Positions 53,593 to 64,000 of a stretch of 64,000 nucleotides of DNA are shown here, one piece after another. The translations under genes and the position numbers were made by a program. The DNA is taken from positions 277,501 to 341,500 of the forward strand of contig JAGFBZ010000176.1 in the NCBI GenBank assembly GCA_018398805.1. The letters are read 5' to 3'. The number at the start of each line of letters is the position of its first letter. Positions within the stretch are counted from its first letter, which is position 1. The DNA comes from Hirundichthys speculiger (Eukaryota; Chordata; Actinopteri; Beloniformes; Exocoetidae). Under the pieces are notes generated by a model. The model was not told where the DNA came from. It searched no databases and worked only from the letters and a program-made list of their open reading frames with translations.

Positions 53593-54024
53593 AGGCCGGT
53601 TTACTCTAATGTGTCGTCCAGCTTGTCGGAGATGCCGCAGACACTTTGATTTATACTAGCGCAGTCTCGCTAGTTATTCAACGCCACAACGGAGAGCGAC
53701 AATCACGAACTAGCTAAACTACTAAACATCTCTTGTGTTTTTCCACTTCCTCACCGTCTCGGCGTATCAGACCACATTCATCTCTATCTCCCTCCATGAA
53801 TTACTAGAATATGTGCTGTCTTTGTAGTGTGGAGAACCAGAATCGTACAGATGTGGATACTTCCTCATTTCTACGATGATGCGGATGTAGAATTGACCAA
53901 TCAGAGGCCTCCTTTCTCTCCTCTCTGCAACACTGTCTGCGTCGACCTACAACTTTAGGGGAGGAGCACCGGAGTGTCTGCGTAGGTGACACAGACGACC
54001 TGACGTTCGAGTATAAATCAAGCT
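53593..54024. mobile_element. PIF/Harbinger-type MITE nested in hAT family E
   Basis: The ends aggccggtttactctaatg and, inverted, agcttgatttatactcgaacg are similar, and TAA flanks both sides (53590-53592 and 54025-54027). The other family E copies lack this sequence. Subterminal gtcgtc and gacgac blocks mirror one another. Confidence 0.75.
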
Positions 54025-54164
54025 TAAGTATTGAAATGAATTAAAAACTAGCAAAACTGCTCTACAAACGAATTAAAAATAACTGAATTTGTAAAAACTG
54101 AATTAAAACCTAAATAAAAACTAAAACTAATGGAAAATCCAAAACTATTATAACCCTGGGAACC

Positions 54165-54460
54165 ACCTTCTTTCAACTTTGCAACTAAAACACCGACGTC
54201 ACACGCTGCATGTCTTCGCCAACGTCCCGCAGCGCTGACTTCAACCGTCGTGCTACGATGTTAGATGGACGCTTGAAAAGAAGCTCCGTCCTTCGTAACG
54301 CTCCTCTGTTGTTGTTGATGTTGACCGTTTTATGAGGGAGCAGGCGAACGAGGTAAAAATGCTCCACTGTGACCAGGGGCGAAAATCCCATTTCATTTGG
54401 GGGGGACAATAAACAGTAAAATTTCAGAGTGTAATTCCTGGGGGGGACATGAAAAAAAAA

Positions 54461-54496
<36 letters not shown>

Positions 54497-55621
54497 TCTC
54501 TCTCTCTGCTCCTTTGGAACTTGCCTTGCAGGGTTGAGCCCACAGCCTGTTGAATGTTAGAAAAAGTAATAATAGTAGTTGTAGCATTGTTGTGTATCAG
54601 TGCATTTCTACCTGTTACAGGTTTTTCAATGTTCAAACTGAAAAATCAACAATGGTATTAGGTGGGTATTATTATATTGTAGTGTTGTATTTTTTGACAA
54701 ACAAAATACAACAACATATTACAACTACGCCATTAAATATGGCAACTTAAAAATCAAAAATAAAATACAATTAAAAATCCCTTCTACATTTACACACAAA
54801 AGTTGTCGCTTGTGTTGTACTTTATTGAACAGACTACTTATTATTCAATTGTTTTTTGTGCTTACAATGATTTTTTGGGGGGACAACTTAATGGGGGGGG
54901 GGACAGCCCCGTGTCCCCCCGGGATTTTATGACGTGGCGACACAGCGGCGAACAGCAAATTTGCGTCGTTTGAAAGACTGCTGAAACGGTCCGTCGGGCA
55001 GAATAATGCCAGAGCTGAGCCCGACTCCTGGATAACGTACCCGCTCTGGAGCGTCTGGGTCTTTGTTCCTGAGCATGTGGGCATCAGCGCAGAGACGTTC
55101 CCAGTCTGTTACTTTAATGATGACAGATTTTTCTCTGTTTGGGGTCACTGAGTGCATCTGACTTGTTCAGGCACTGAAGGAAGGTGTTAGGTTGCTTTCA
55201 CAGCGCCATCATCACCATCATCACCTCAGCAGGCCCTCTGAAAGCACATGTGATGTACAAGCTGAACAAAGTGAAGGCAAGGTCAGAGGGAAACGGGTCA
55301 TCGTCCTGACCTTTGGTCCGGAGTCATCCAGGAAAACCCGCTCTCTCCGTCTCTCCTCGCTGATGTGATGAGCGGCGGAGGAATTACATCTCTAATGTGT
55401 CGTTGCTGAGACATTTTCCCAACAGAGAAAAATCAAAGACGAGGGTCGGTGAACTCGTGCTCTTTTCCGTCTAAAGATGTGCATCCTCCCTCGGTGCCGT
55501 GAGAAGTAACGACGGCGTTACGAAGCGTGAAGGTTTTTGCTGTTCCGACGTTTTTTTTAATTAATGAAAGGAAATATCTTTGCGAAGACATAAAAAATGT
55601 CAGAGCAGTTTTTATTTTAAT
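54165..55621. repeat. Unassigned; CT microsatellite (54463-54506) and G-rich MITE candidate (54374-54930)
   Basis: Bases 54374-54930 start caggggcgaaaatccc with tgggggggaca and end gggggacagccccgtgtccc, with gggattttatg, so the two ends are roughly inverted copies. The interior has a CT repeat. Outside it, 54931-55620 is single-copy without a recognised gene. Confidence 0.45.
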
Positions 55622-56860
55622 TAGGGGTGCACGATAACTATCGGGCCGATAACAGGAAATTATGACATCATCCCGATAACTCCGATATCACGACAAATAG
55701 CCCCGATAACATTTATATTTTTGTCAACACAGCAGTGTCTCGCTCCCTCTGAGCCTTGAATGACCAGCAGTGAATGTTATGTTCAAGTGACGTCGGCATA
55801 ATCAGAAAAACGATTTCTCAGTAAGGAAAATCAAGAATACCCCCTCATGCCAGAAAACAACTCGTTAACTCGGTCATAATTTTAGTAGTTGCTGACTTGA
55901 ATTGATATTCACAGTATTCTTCCACATGTTACACATAAAAAATAGAAAAAATTGATAAGACCGAAAGAACGACTAGCAAACGAGGCAATGGAGGAAATTA
56001 CATTACACCTTGAATGCAGCATTGCGGACCAGTGTGCTGAAAAAAAAACAAAAAAACATGGCGGCGATGGTGTAGAACTTTGTTAAAGTTTCAGAAGAAG
56101 ATAGTTCGCTGGTTATTTGTGACAAATGCTCCAAGCGAAGGAGGAAAAAATAGCACAAGCTTTAATACGTCAAACCTGATCAGCCACCTGAAACATAACC
56201 ATCACTACCATGGAGTTTTGGAATAGCGCTAACGTGAGCTAACATGAGCTAGCATGAGCTAACGTGGGCAAGCCAGCAGCAAGTCAACCCCTCCCCTCCC
56301 CTCTCCTCTCATCGCCATCATCTCTCATCTAAAGCTTCCATGAGATTTAAAAAAAAAAAAAAAAAACTACTGAACCTCATTTACTTTAATTAAAGGAATT
56401 AATTTGAATGGAACCACAAGCCAAAATCCTTTAAACGTAATTTCTTTGTTACTATGAGTGCACTTTTTAAGTTTATTTACACAGACAAGTCTAACTTGTG
56501 TCAGTACATTATGACCTGTGCATTATTTTTTATTGTCATTTAAGAATGAATTTTTTCAGTTAGTAATTTTGATGCATGTATTTCCATCAGTTCAAGGAGC
56601 CTTTATTTTTTATATCAGTCAGTAATGAACCTTATTTAAGTTAATGTGAGATATCAAATAGGTTTGTTTGATAGCTTTATGAAAATGTTTGAGAGGCTTG
56701 ACAATAGTTTTTCATTGGAAAAAATTAAATATCTGTTCATTTAAAAAGTCAAAACTATTTTTGATATTTTTGTTCATAGTATTGATGTAATGATCTCAGG
56801 TATATGTGTGTTATCGGTTATTGGTTATCGGTTTAAAAAAACAGTTATCATGCATCCCTG
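55622..56860 (+). mobile_element. hAT-type element, family D, coding orientation plus
   Basis: The ends are taggggtgcacgataactat and, inverted, cagggatgcatgataactg. Flanking octamers attttaat and attataac match at 6 of 8. It is the inverse of 15917-17005. Confidence 0.85.
56058..56222 (+). pseudogene. BED zinc-finger remnant, hAT family D (best preserved)
   Basis: The frame from ATG 56058 has a stop at codon 6 and then reads NFVKVSEEDSSLVICDKCSK. After one frameshift near 56148, the +1 frame reads NSTSFNTSNLISHLKHNHHY. Together these give all elements of a BED finger: the aromatic start, Cys-x2-Cys, a TSNLxxHL helix and the final histidine. This copy shows most clearly what the family D exon was. 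No transposase core follows; the sequence passes directly into the 10-bp GTTAGCTCAC-type repeat (here four or five units). Confidence 0.75.
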
Positions 56861-57948
56861 ATTATAACTCCCCAATGAAATGTACATATGAAAGATACAG
56901 TTGACGAACATCAGAGGCGGATCAAACGACTGCACGTGTACCTTAATGAAGCGACGTCAAAAGTTCTTACAGTGACTCATTCAGGCCTTGTTGGACCTCA
57001 GAAGAACCTTTGTGGCGGTGACGGGGTCCTGGAGGAGTTTTTACGTCATCTTTAGCGTCGTTCTCAAACGGGTCGATGGCGGTGCACGCAGGTATCATTT
57101 TATGACCTTCTTTTTTTTCTATTTTGTGTTGTATTTTTACTTTGAAGCAGTGAACAAAGAAGTGCTGAGAGCATCGTGCCAATAAAATGGAGTTTGTGCT
57201 TTGAATTACTTATTTAAGAAAGACCTGCCTGTTTTTTTCCAGATACAGGAACATCGTGAAATTACTCAGTGTGAAGAAGATGAGACATGAATAATGGAAA
57301 CCTTCACATTACTTACGTTCCCTTATGTCTGGATGAGACTTTATTATTTTACAAGTCCTCAGAAAATGTCCTTTGCTGGATAAATAATTCTGCGCTTGAC
57401 TTATGTATCATTTAAACACACACACACGCACACACACACGCTGGTTTAACATTTACATCCACACAGCGCAGTCTTTTTAGGCTGTGGCGGGAGGAAACGT
57501 CCCACTAATACCACACATACATGCACGTTATGTTCAAGACGAATTTGGAGACAACGTTTCCACGCGGCGCGACGGCTGAGACGGCTCATCCCGGCGCAGG
57601 AAAATAAACGAAAGGCGGGCCCGCGAGGGAAACGCCCTCCCCGGTCTGTAACAAAAACACACGCAACCAGATGTTGCGAACTGTCACAACGCGAGCAGAT
57701 GTTCCCGTGACGTGACTTCACTTTGACTTGAAAGAGCAGCGCCGTCTCAAGTTAAATAAAGACGCATGTCCAGCAGGGAACAGCTGCTGTGGACGTTAAA
57801 ATGTCAGTTTCACTTTTGTCTGCAGGAACGAATGATCGTCGAGCTCTCGTGGTCTCCGGTCGGTACGACGAAGGAACTTTACACATCTGTCACGACATCC
57901 ACATGTTGCTTCATGGACTCTTTCAAACAGCACCTGCTGTACGACGAT
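56861..57948. other. Single-copy sequence; CA microsatellite at 57416-57440
   Basis: No gene recognised. Short frames lack domains. Confidence 0.4.
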
Positions 57949-57964
57949 TAGGGATGGGAATATA

Positions 57965-58094
57965 GAACAGGTCCCTGTAGAGAACCGGTTCCTGTAGAGA
58001 ACTGGTTCCTGCAGAGAACTGGTTCCTGTAGAGAACCGGTTCCTGTAGAGAACCGGTTCCTGCAGAGAACTGGTTCCTGTAGAGAACCGGTTCC
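57965..58094 (+). repeat. 17-bp subterminal tandem repeat, about 8 units
   Basis: gaaccggttcctgtaga and gaactggttcctgcaga alternate from 57982 to 58094, each with an accggt-type palindrome. Confidence 0.95.
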
Positions 58095-58295
58095 ATGTGT
58101 TTCGGTTCCATGGAATCGTTTGGAGAACAGTTCCTGTATCCAGAGAACGATTCTCCTTATCGATTCCAACCAGCAAGAATCTCACGTAGAGAACCGGTTT
58201 ACGCAAGTTACGCACAGTCAATTCCAGAAAGCACTTACGTGAATAAGTTACGGTCGGTTTAGCAGAGAACGTTAGCATTGCAGTTGTAAACAACA

Positions 58296-58480
58296 ATGGC
58301 GCCCACCAGGTTCAAACGCTCCAAAGTTTGGCTTCACTTCACCAAAGAAAGATGGCAACAAGGCAACTAGCAGTCATTGTAAAGTGGAGATAACAGCGTC
58401 GGGAGGGAACACGGCTAACACGCAGAAACATCTGAACACACAACATGCTAACGAGTGTCGTGTTTTTGACGCTTCCGACT
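58296..58480 (+). pseudogene. BED zinc-finger remnant, hAT family A
   Basis: From ATG 58296 the frame reads MAPTRFKRSKVWLHFTKERW and stops at 58370. The SKVWLHF block is a canonical BED start. From about 58366 the next frame reads TSSHCKVEITASGGNTANTQ and then KHLNTQHANEC up to a stop near 58480. CK-(x)-ASGGNT-NxxKHL-xxxH is the second half of the same finger. The first cysteine of the pair is not recognisable, probably lost at the frameshift. The sequence cgcttccgactgatgaatct that follows also opens the window at position 1. No transposase core is left. Confidence 0.75.
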
Positions 58481-59126
58481 GATGAATCTCAACCCAGCAG
58501 CAGTAGCCAAGCTAAGATCACCTCTGGTAACTCTGGTTAGTAGCTATCCCACTGCCTATGTGCTTCTTTGTAAAACACGCTATAACATTAGCGCTATGCT
58601 ATTAAACGAATGCCTTCTGCATTACATTTAGAAGATGACCGTGACGAGAGAGAGTCTGGCTGGTTCAGAGGCTGGAAGACATGATTATTTTACTGCTAAA
58701 GAATTGTTAATTCTTCATAGTATTTGCAGATTTGTACTATGCTCTGTTCCGTTGTATTTGATAGTATTTATCTTTCTTTATTATTATTTTTGAGTGCTTA
58801 GTGAGCTCATATATCCTTTTAAAATGGAGATTTTTTCATTTCTATTAGGAAAAATCTGTTAGTAAAATGTTCCACATTCTTGTGTATTTGCACAGTTACA
58901 TATTACAACAGTTAACACGTTATCCAGGCTTTGGGCCTCTTTTGACCTCGCTGTTGAGTTTGTAAGCTCGTGACTTCTAAGTTTAAAAAAATTGATGGTA
59001 ATAAAACTGTTAGTTTTCCTTTTTCCCCAAATTAGAATCGATAAGAGAATCAATAAAGAATCAAATCGTTAAACAGTATCGATAATGGAATCAGAATCTG
59101 AAAAATCTGATTAATTCTCATCCCTA

Positions 59127-59600
59127 ATGACGATGCACTGGAGATCCCCTCCTCGTTCCGCCTCCACCCTCCGGCTGTGCATTCACAGCGATGTGTGCTT
59201 CCACAAACCATTATTACAGCATTCTGCAACCTGAAGAAGATCGCTTTCCTCTACTTCAGTGTTGTACCTGAATGCGTTCATTGAATGAAAGTTCACGGAC
59301 TAGTTTGTATTTTATGTGAATGTGAACTGAGCGCGCTCTCTTCCTCCTTCACCAGCGGGGGGCGTGAACGAGTTCATTTGTTCAGTTGTGAACGACGCTC
59401 TTTCAAAGTTCACGCACGGTCAAAACCGTTCCAGGTTTCCAGCGAACCTCATTTAAAATCCACCACAAACGAGCCTGATATGTATCTGAGGAAATCAATC
59501 AAACATGGCACACGGCTGTCACGCAACATGGCAACGGGCTGTCGCTGCTGTCACGTAACAAACATGGCAACGCTGCGCTGTCACACATGTCAACATGTGT
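59127..59600. other. Single-copy sequence leading into a minisatellite
   Basis: Degenerate units of the 34-bp repeat begin near 59505. No gene recognised before that. Confidence 0.5.
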
Positions 59601-59890
59601 CGCTGCTGTCACGCTAACATGGCAACACGGCTGTCGCTGCTGTCACGCTAACATGGCAACACGGCTGTCGCTGCTGTCACGCTAACATGGCAACACGGCT
59701 GTCGCTGCTGTCACGCTAACATGGCAACACGGCTGTCGCTGCTGTCACGCTAACATGGCAACACGGCTGTCGCTGCTGTCACGCTAACATGGCAACACGG
59801 CTGTCGCTGCTGTCACGCTAACATGGCAACACGGCTGTCGCTGCTGTCACGCTAACATGGCAACACGGCTGTTACTGCTGTCACGCTAAC
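59601..59890 (+). repeat. 34-bp minisatellite, about 8.5 units
   Basis: The unit cgctgctgtcacgctaacat followed by ggcaacacggctgt repeats almost without change. Confidence 0.95.
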
Positions 59891-60049
59891 AATTGTGTCA
59901 TTAAATGTTGAAAACAAGCAGGAAGATGTTAATATGTTATTGGTAGCAACTGCTAACGCTAATAGCCTACACCGGTCAGGACGTGTCGTGAATATTTACC
60001 TGACAGGCGGGGAAGACGAGGAGTCCACGTCAACGAAACCTCCAAGAAC
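59891..60049 (+). repeat. Fragment of hAT family C interior
   Basis: Bases 59938-59990 (ggtagcaactgctaacgcta followed by atagcctacaccggtcagg) repeat the interior of family C at 14730-14790 and 60405-60460. They lie outside the left end of the adjacent copy, so an older copy or a rearrangement is present. Confidence 0.75.
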
Positions 60050-60766
60050 TAGAGGTCTTCACGGGTCCACTTTCATGGATCCGCGAAACTTCGACCCGAA
60101 ACCGACCCGACCCGAGCTATTATCATAAGTCCGGGAGTCCGAATCCCAATGGACCCGCAATATTTGGACACAGAACCGACCCGACCTGAGTCTTTAGTCA
60201 CCGACTACGAACCGAACCGAGTTACTTGAACAGAACCGAGACAATCCAGCCCATAGTTGCTCACGTTAAAGTTGTCTAGCGTTGAATAAAACTTGATTTT
60301 CTTACCTAAAGTTGTCTTCTTCTACCGGTTCAGTTGCTACATAGGCTACGTGATGTTAACAACAATAAATCCACGTCGTTATTTTCTTTGTGGATACAGA
60401 TGCTATTGGTAGCATCTGCTAACGCTAATAGCCTACACCGGTCAGGACGTGTCGTAAATATGTTCTCTCATCCAGTGTTGTCATGTTGGTGATCCGTTGT
60501 GCTTTACAGCTGCCGGGCAAACCGCTAATAACACGCTAATAACACGCTACGGCAACACGGTTGTTTCATGACGAACACGCCACGTTAATGAATAATTAAT
60601 TAAACTGCCCCGAGTTCCTGACATTAGCTGCCACTGCCTAATACTTTACCTCTCTGGAGTAAAACGTGGACCCAGCCTGTCAGAGAGCACCGACCGGACC
60701 CGAGACTAACTGTACCGATTCTGACCCGAACCCGGAGTCACGTCTTTTGAATGGACCCGAGACTAA

Positions 60767-61587
60767 GGGCCAATTCCAATTCCTCTCTTAACCCTCAATC
60801 TCAACCCTCGCCCTTAACCCTCAATTTCTGGCCCTCAATCTTAACCCTCGAAAGTAAGTGTAAGGGCTATCTTGTGGCTTAGAAATGGGACGCCCCTCGA
60901 GTGCAGTTACGTCATCAGACTGAAATGTATCAGAGTCGTGTTGTCTCTGTATTTCCTGAAATGACTCAGGGATAACATTGAAAAGAGCGCTGTATATTCT
61001 CTAAATAATATTAGCAAATAACACAATAGAGGAAACATTATTCAGTCCTCCGTCGCTACACAACAAGGTATACAAGTAACATGAAGCCGCCTGGGACCGC
61101 CGACGGGACCCGGACCGCTGACGGGACCGGGACCGCCACGGACGGCGGACCGGTCCCGTCGGCGGTCCGGGTCGGCTTCACGTTACTTTGTTGTGTAGCG
61201 ACGGAGGACTGAATAATGTACCGGGACCACCGACGAGTACAACGTGAAGCCGACGGGACCGCCGGTCCGGCAGCAAACATCGTAAAGTAAAAAAATAAAT
61301 GTTACGCAACAACGATGTTAATCCATGAAAAAGTCTCCAAACAACACAATAAAAATGGTTTCGTAACATTTATATCTTTAAGATATACGAAGATACTTAC
61401 GTTTGTAGCTAGCTTCTGGATAGCCCTTACTTCCAAGGGTGGTGTCGGAAAATCTCAATTTTGAGGGCGATACAGCCCTCAAACTCGTCCCTCAACTTGA
61501 TGTCCCTTAGAATTGGGACACCACTTGCCCTTAGCGGGAACACGCATTTTTGAGATTGAGGGTTAAGGGAGGAATTGGAATTCACCC
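60767..61587 (+). mobile_element. PIF/Harbinger-type element nested in hAT family C
   Basis: The ends gggccaattccaattcctct and, inverted, gggtgaattccaattcctcc match over about 38 bases. TAA flanks both sides (60764-60766 and 61588-61590), and family C itself shows the empty site gagactaactg. The interior contains a large hairpin (61037-61217). No Myb-like or transposase frame was recognised. Confidence 0.9.
61037..61217. repeat. Long inverted repeat (hairpin)
   Basis: attattcagtcctccgtcgc at 61037 and its complement ending at 61217 form arms of about 75 bases with few mismatches. The arms extend through ctacacaacaa, gtaac-tgaagccg and ggaccgccgacgg. The loop is G+C-rich. Confidence 0.9.
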
Positions 61588-61698
61588 TAACTGTACCGAT
61601 TCCGACCCGAACCCGGAGTCACGTGTTTAGAATGGACCCGAGACCCGATTCGGGTCGGGTCGGAACCTCGGGTTTTCGGGTTGTTCCGAAGACCTCTA

Positions 61699-62460
61699 CT
61701 TTGGAAGTTTAAGCAACGGCAGAAGAGACAACGAGAGTCTGAGGACAGTGATGTAAAAGCCTGTAGAGTTGACCGTCTGAGCTCAACATGGCTACAGTTC
61801 CTCTCCACCATTTTATAAGTCGTACTTCCGTCTCGTGTCCCTTTGAAAACCCATCCATTTCACTGACGTACACGGAACAGTTACACTTTGTCGCTACGCC
61901 CGTTGAGCTTCGACTGCTCCGACGAGCACCGGAGCAGCCAGGCATCCATCCAGACGCTGAAGGCTGAAGGAACGCAGCGAAGCCTCGTTGCTCGTACGTC
62001 TACGGATGTTTCTGGACTGGAAACGGCGAACGGTGGGAGAAGACATCAGTCAGCGACGCACATCCCTGCTAACTCGCGGGCGTTCACGTCTAATCCAGCG
62101 ATGCGGAACCTTTTAATCGGGCCGTGTGGAGGCGTTGATGTGATTACTTGTGGTTCAGAAACTGTGAAACGGTCCCCACAGTTTTTCCTTCCCTTCCTCA
62201 AACGCAGCCTCATTACAGTCGATGGCAGCTGGGGGGGTTTCCAGTTTCAGACAAGGAACTACATTATTGAAATCACGGCACCTAATTTCCTTGTGAGTAT
62301 TCCTGATAAGGTTTCCCTAACAGGCAACCGCAGAGGCTTGTTTTATAGATCTCTAAATCTGAGGTCATAAATCACGCCACCGAGGAAGATCAAACGCAGA
62401 ATCAGATAGTGTTGACCAGAGGACGAAAAGCCAACAGTATCTGCGTGACTGCTATTAAAA
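61699..62460. other. Single-copy island, no gene recognised
   Basis: The frame on plus at 61888-62370 (160 codons) has no recognised domain. Bases 62110-62380 are evenly composed with a gattacttgtggttcag stretch that could hold a RUNX-type TGTGGT site. This is a pattern only. Confidence 0.3.
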
Positions 62461-62680
62461 TTAAATTAAATTAAATGAAAAGTACTTAATTAATCCCAGA
62501 AGGGAAATTCAACATTGTAGTAAGGGTTTTTTTTTTTCCAACAATAAATAAATGACAACAATAATATTGAATTAATAATAGTAGGTTTTATGTCTTGTTG
62601 TAGAGGCTGATGGCTGCTGGCAGGAATGATCTTCTGGATCTTTCCGTCTTGCAACGGACCTGAAGAAGCCTCTCACTGAA
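62461..62680 (-). repeat. LINE-like 3' fragment adjoining the minisatellite
   Basis: The sequence ttaatcccagaagggaaatt is typical of the 3' part of fish non-LTR elements on the minus strand, and gaggctgatggctgctggca followed by ggaatgatcttctgga resembles the coding end of the same elements. No complete motif is present. Confidence 0.45.
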
Positions 62681-64000
62681 GAGTCCTCCATCATCTTCAT
62701 GGAGAGGGAGTGAAGACTCCATCTTCATCTTCATGGAGAGGGAGTGAAGACTCCTCCATCATCTTCATGGAGAGGGTGTGAAGAGTTCTCCATCGTCTTC
62801 ATGGAGAGGGTGTGAAGAGTCCTCCATCATCTTCATGGAGAGGGAGTGAAGAGTCCTCCATCATCTTCATGGAGAGGGTGTGAAGAGTCCTCCATCGTCT
62901 TCATGGAGAGGGTGTGAAGAGTCCTCCGGAGAGGAGTGAAGATCCTCCATCGTCTTCATGGAGAGGGAGTGAAGACTCCTCCCCATCATCTTCATGGAGA
63001 GGGTGTGAAGAGTTTCCATCATCTTCATGGAGAGATGAAGAGTCCTCCATCCTCTTCATGGAGAGGGAGTGAAGAGTCCTCCATCTTCTTAATGGAGAGG
63101 GAAGGTCCTCCATCATCTTGAAGAGCCTCCATCATCTTCATGAAGAGGGAGGAAGAGTCCTCCATATCTTCATGGAGAGAAGATCCTCCATCATCTTCAT
63201 GGAGAGGAGAGTCCTCCATCATCTTCATGGAGAGGGAGTGAAGAGTCCTCCATCATCTTCATGGAGAGGGTGTGAAGAGTCCTCCATCATCTTCATGGAG
63301 AGGGAGTGAAGAGTCCTCCATCATCTTCATGGAGAGGGTGAAGAGTCCTCCATCATCTTCATGGAAGAGGGAGTGAAGAGTCCTCCATCATCTTCATGGA
63401 GAGAGAGAGAGTCCTCCATCATCTTCATGGAGAGGGAGTGAAGAGTCCCTCATCATCTTCATCTTCATGGAGAGGGAGTGAAGAGTCCTCCATCATCTTC
63501 ATGGAGAGGGTGTGAAGAGTGGAGAGATGAAGAGTCCTCCATCATCTTCATGGAGAGGGAGTGAAGAGTCCTCCATCATCTTCATGGAGAGGGAGTGAAG
63601 AGTCCTCCATCATCTTCATGGAGAGAAAGAGTCCCCATCATCTTCATGGAGAGGGAGTGAAGAGTCCTCCATCATCATCATGGAGAGGAGTGAAGAGAGT
63701 CCTCCATCATCTTCATGGAGAGGGTGTGAAGAGTCCTCCATCATCTTCATGGAGAGGGAGTGAAGAGTCCTCCATCATCTTCATGGAAGGGTGTGAAAGT
63801 CCTCCATCATCTTCATGGAGAGGGAGTGAAGAGTCCTCCATCATCTTCATGGAGAGGGTGTGAAGAGTCCTCCATGGATCATCTTCATGGAGAGAGTGTG
63901 AAGAGTCCTCCATCATCTTCATGGAGAGGAGTGAAGAGTCCTCCATCATCTTCATGGAGAGGGTGTGAAGAGTCCTCCATCATCTTCATGGAGAGATGAA
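62681..64000 (+). repeat. 34-bp minisatellite, running off the window
   Basis: The unit gaagagtcctccatcatctt followed by catggagagggagt or ggtgt repeats about 38 times to the last base. Unit length varies by loss of a few bases, so the reading frame changes repeatedly. Open frames on both strands are by-products. Its first unit overlaps the end of the LINE-like fragment. Confidence 0.95.

Larger units (their letters stand above)
52368..54158 (+). mobile_element. hAT-type element, family E, coding orientation plus
   Basis: The ends are caaggtcattatcgttaacg and, inverted, cagggttataatagttttgg. Flanking octamers ggaaccaa (52360-52367) and ggaaccac (54159-54166) match at 7 of 8. It is the inverse of 25711-26953 and contains the zinc-finger exon, the 53-bp minisatellite and a nested Harbinger MITE at 53593-54024. 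Confidence 0.95.
57949..59126 (+). mobile_element. hAT-type element, family A, complete ends
   Basis: The ends are tagggatgggaatatagaac and, inverted, tagggatgagaattaatcag. Flanking octamers acgacgat (57941-57948) and atgacgat (59127-59134) match at 7 of 8. The left end has a 17-bp tandem repeat (57965-58094) and a zinc-finger exon follows (58296-58480). The right part is shared with 1-570. Confidence 0.9.
60050..61698 (+). mobile_element. hAT-type element, family C, with internal duplication and nested element
   Basis: The ends are tagaggtcttcacgggtcca and, inverted, tagaggtcttcggaacaacc. The body follows 14405-15145. It differs by a tandem duplication of about 57 bases starting near 60704 (actaactgtaccgattctga) and by the insertion at 60767-61587 in the second duplicate. 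Flanking octamers do not match. Confidence 0.85.

Noticed and set aside
59601..59890. 34-bp direct repeats, CRISPR-like length
   Set aside because: Units are back to back without spacers; this is a minisatellite.
62901..64000. Repeated S/H/E-rich frames on both strands at the end of the window
   Set aside because: Translation of the 34-bp minisatellite, with frequent frame changes.
1..64000. tRNA, rRNA, CRISPR or a host multi-exon gene
   Set aside because: I looked for tRNA box sequences, conserved rRNA segments and strings of exon-like frames with splice sites. None was convincing.

Overview
This window looks like gene-poor nuclear DNA from a teleost fish. The evidence is a Tc1-like transposon with an IR/DR-type end, many small hAT-type elements with 8-bp target duplications, PIF/Harbinger-type elements with 3-bp duplications, and teleost-style non-LTR retrotransposon fragments. 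Megabase-scale context, species and chromosome cannot be read from the sequence. I found no host protein-coding gene, rRNA, tRNA or CRISPR array that I can support. The only recognisable coding sequence is transposon-derived, and nearly all of it is broken.

Layout. 1-9500: hAT elements (1-570, 3088-3992, 4271-5524, 6986-7782), a 0.6 kb CAA/CAG array (5971-6585) and a Harbinger-type element with a Myb/SANT-like gene (8269-9494). 9500-15150: a non-LTR reverse transcriptase fragment split by a hAT insertion, a 1.4 kb GGTTCA/GGTTCG array (12301-13702) and a hAT element. 15150-25700: a hAT element (15917-17005), a 1.8 kb degenerate telomere-like TTAGGG array (18975-20773) and a 2.8 kb array of a 20-bp unit (21661-24506). 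25700-35000: two copies of a hAT family that carries a 53-bp minisatellite, a broken Tc1 transposon interrupted by a hAT element, and two copies of a Tc1-type MITE. 36600-49900: nested hAT, Harbinger-like and Tigger/pogo-like elements and a 5'-truncated LINE tail. 50000-64000: a second reverse transcriptase fragment, further copies of four hAT families, a Harbinger element nested in a hAT element, and two 34-bp minisatellites, the last running off the end of the window.

How the parts relate. The main theme is nesting. At least ten insertions can be dated relative to their hosts because a target duplication or a sister copy shows the empty site. Six or more different hAT families here have lost the transposase core but still carry its first, zinc-finger (BED-type) exon, and two Harbinger-type elements still carry a Myb/SANT-like exon. 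Several of the same elements carry short tandem repeats that have expanded to different lengths in different copies. The stretches between repeats are single-copy within the window. A few could be conserved non-coding DNA, but that cannot be tested here.
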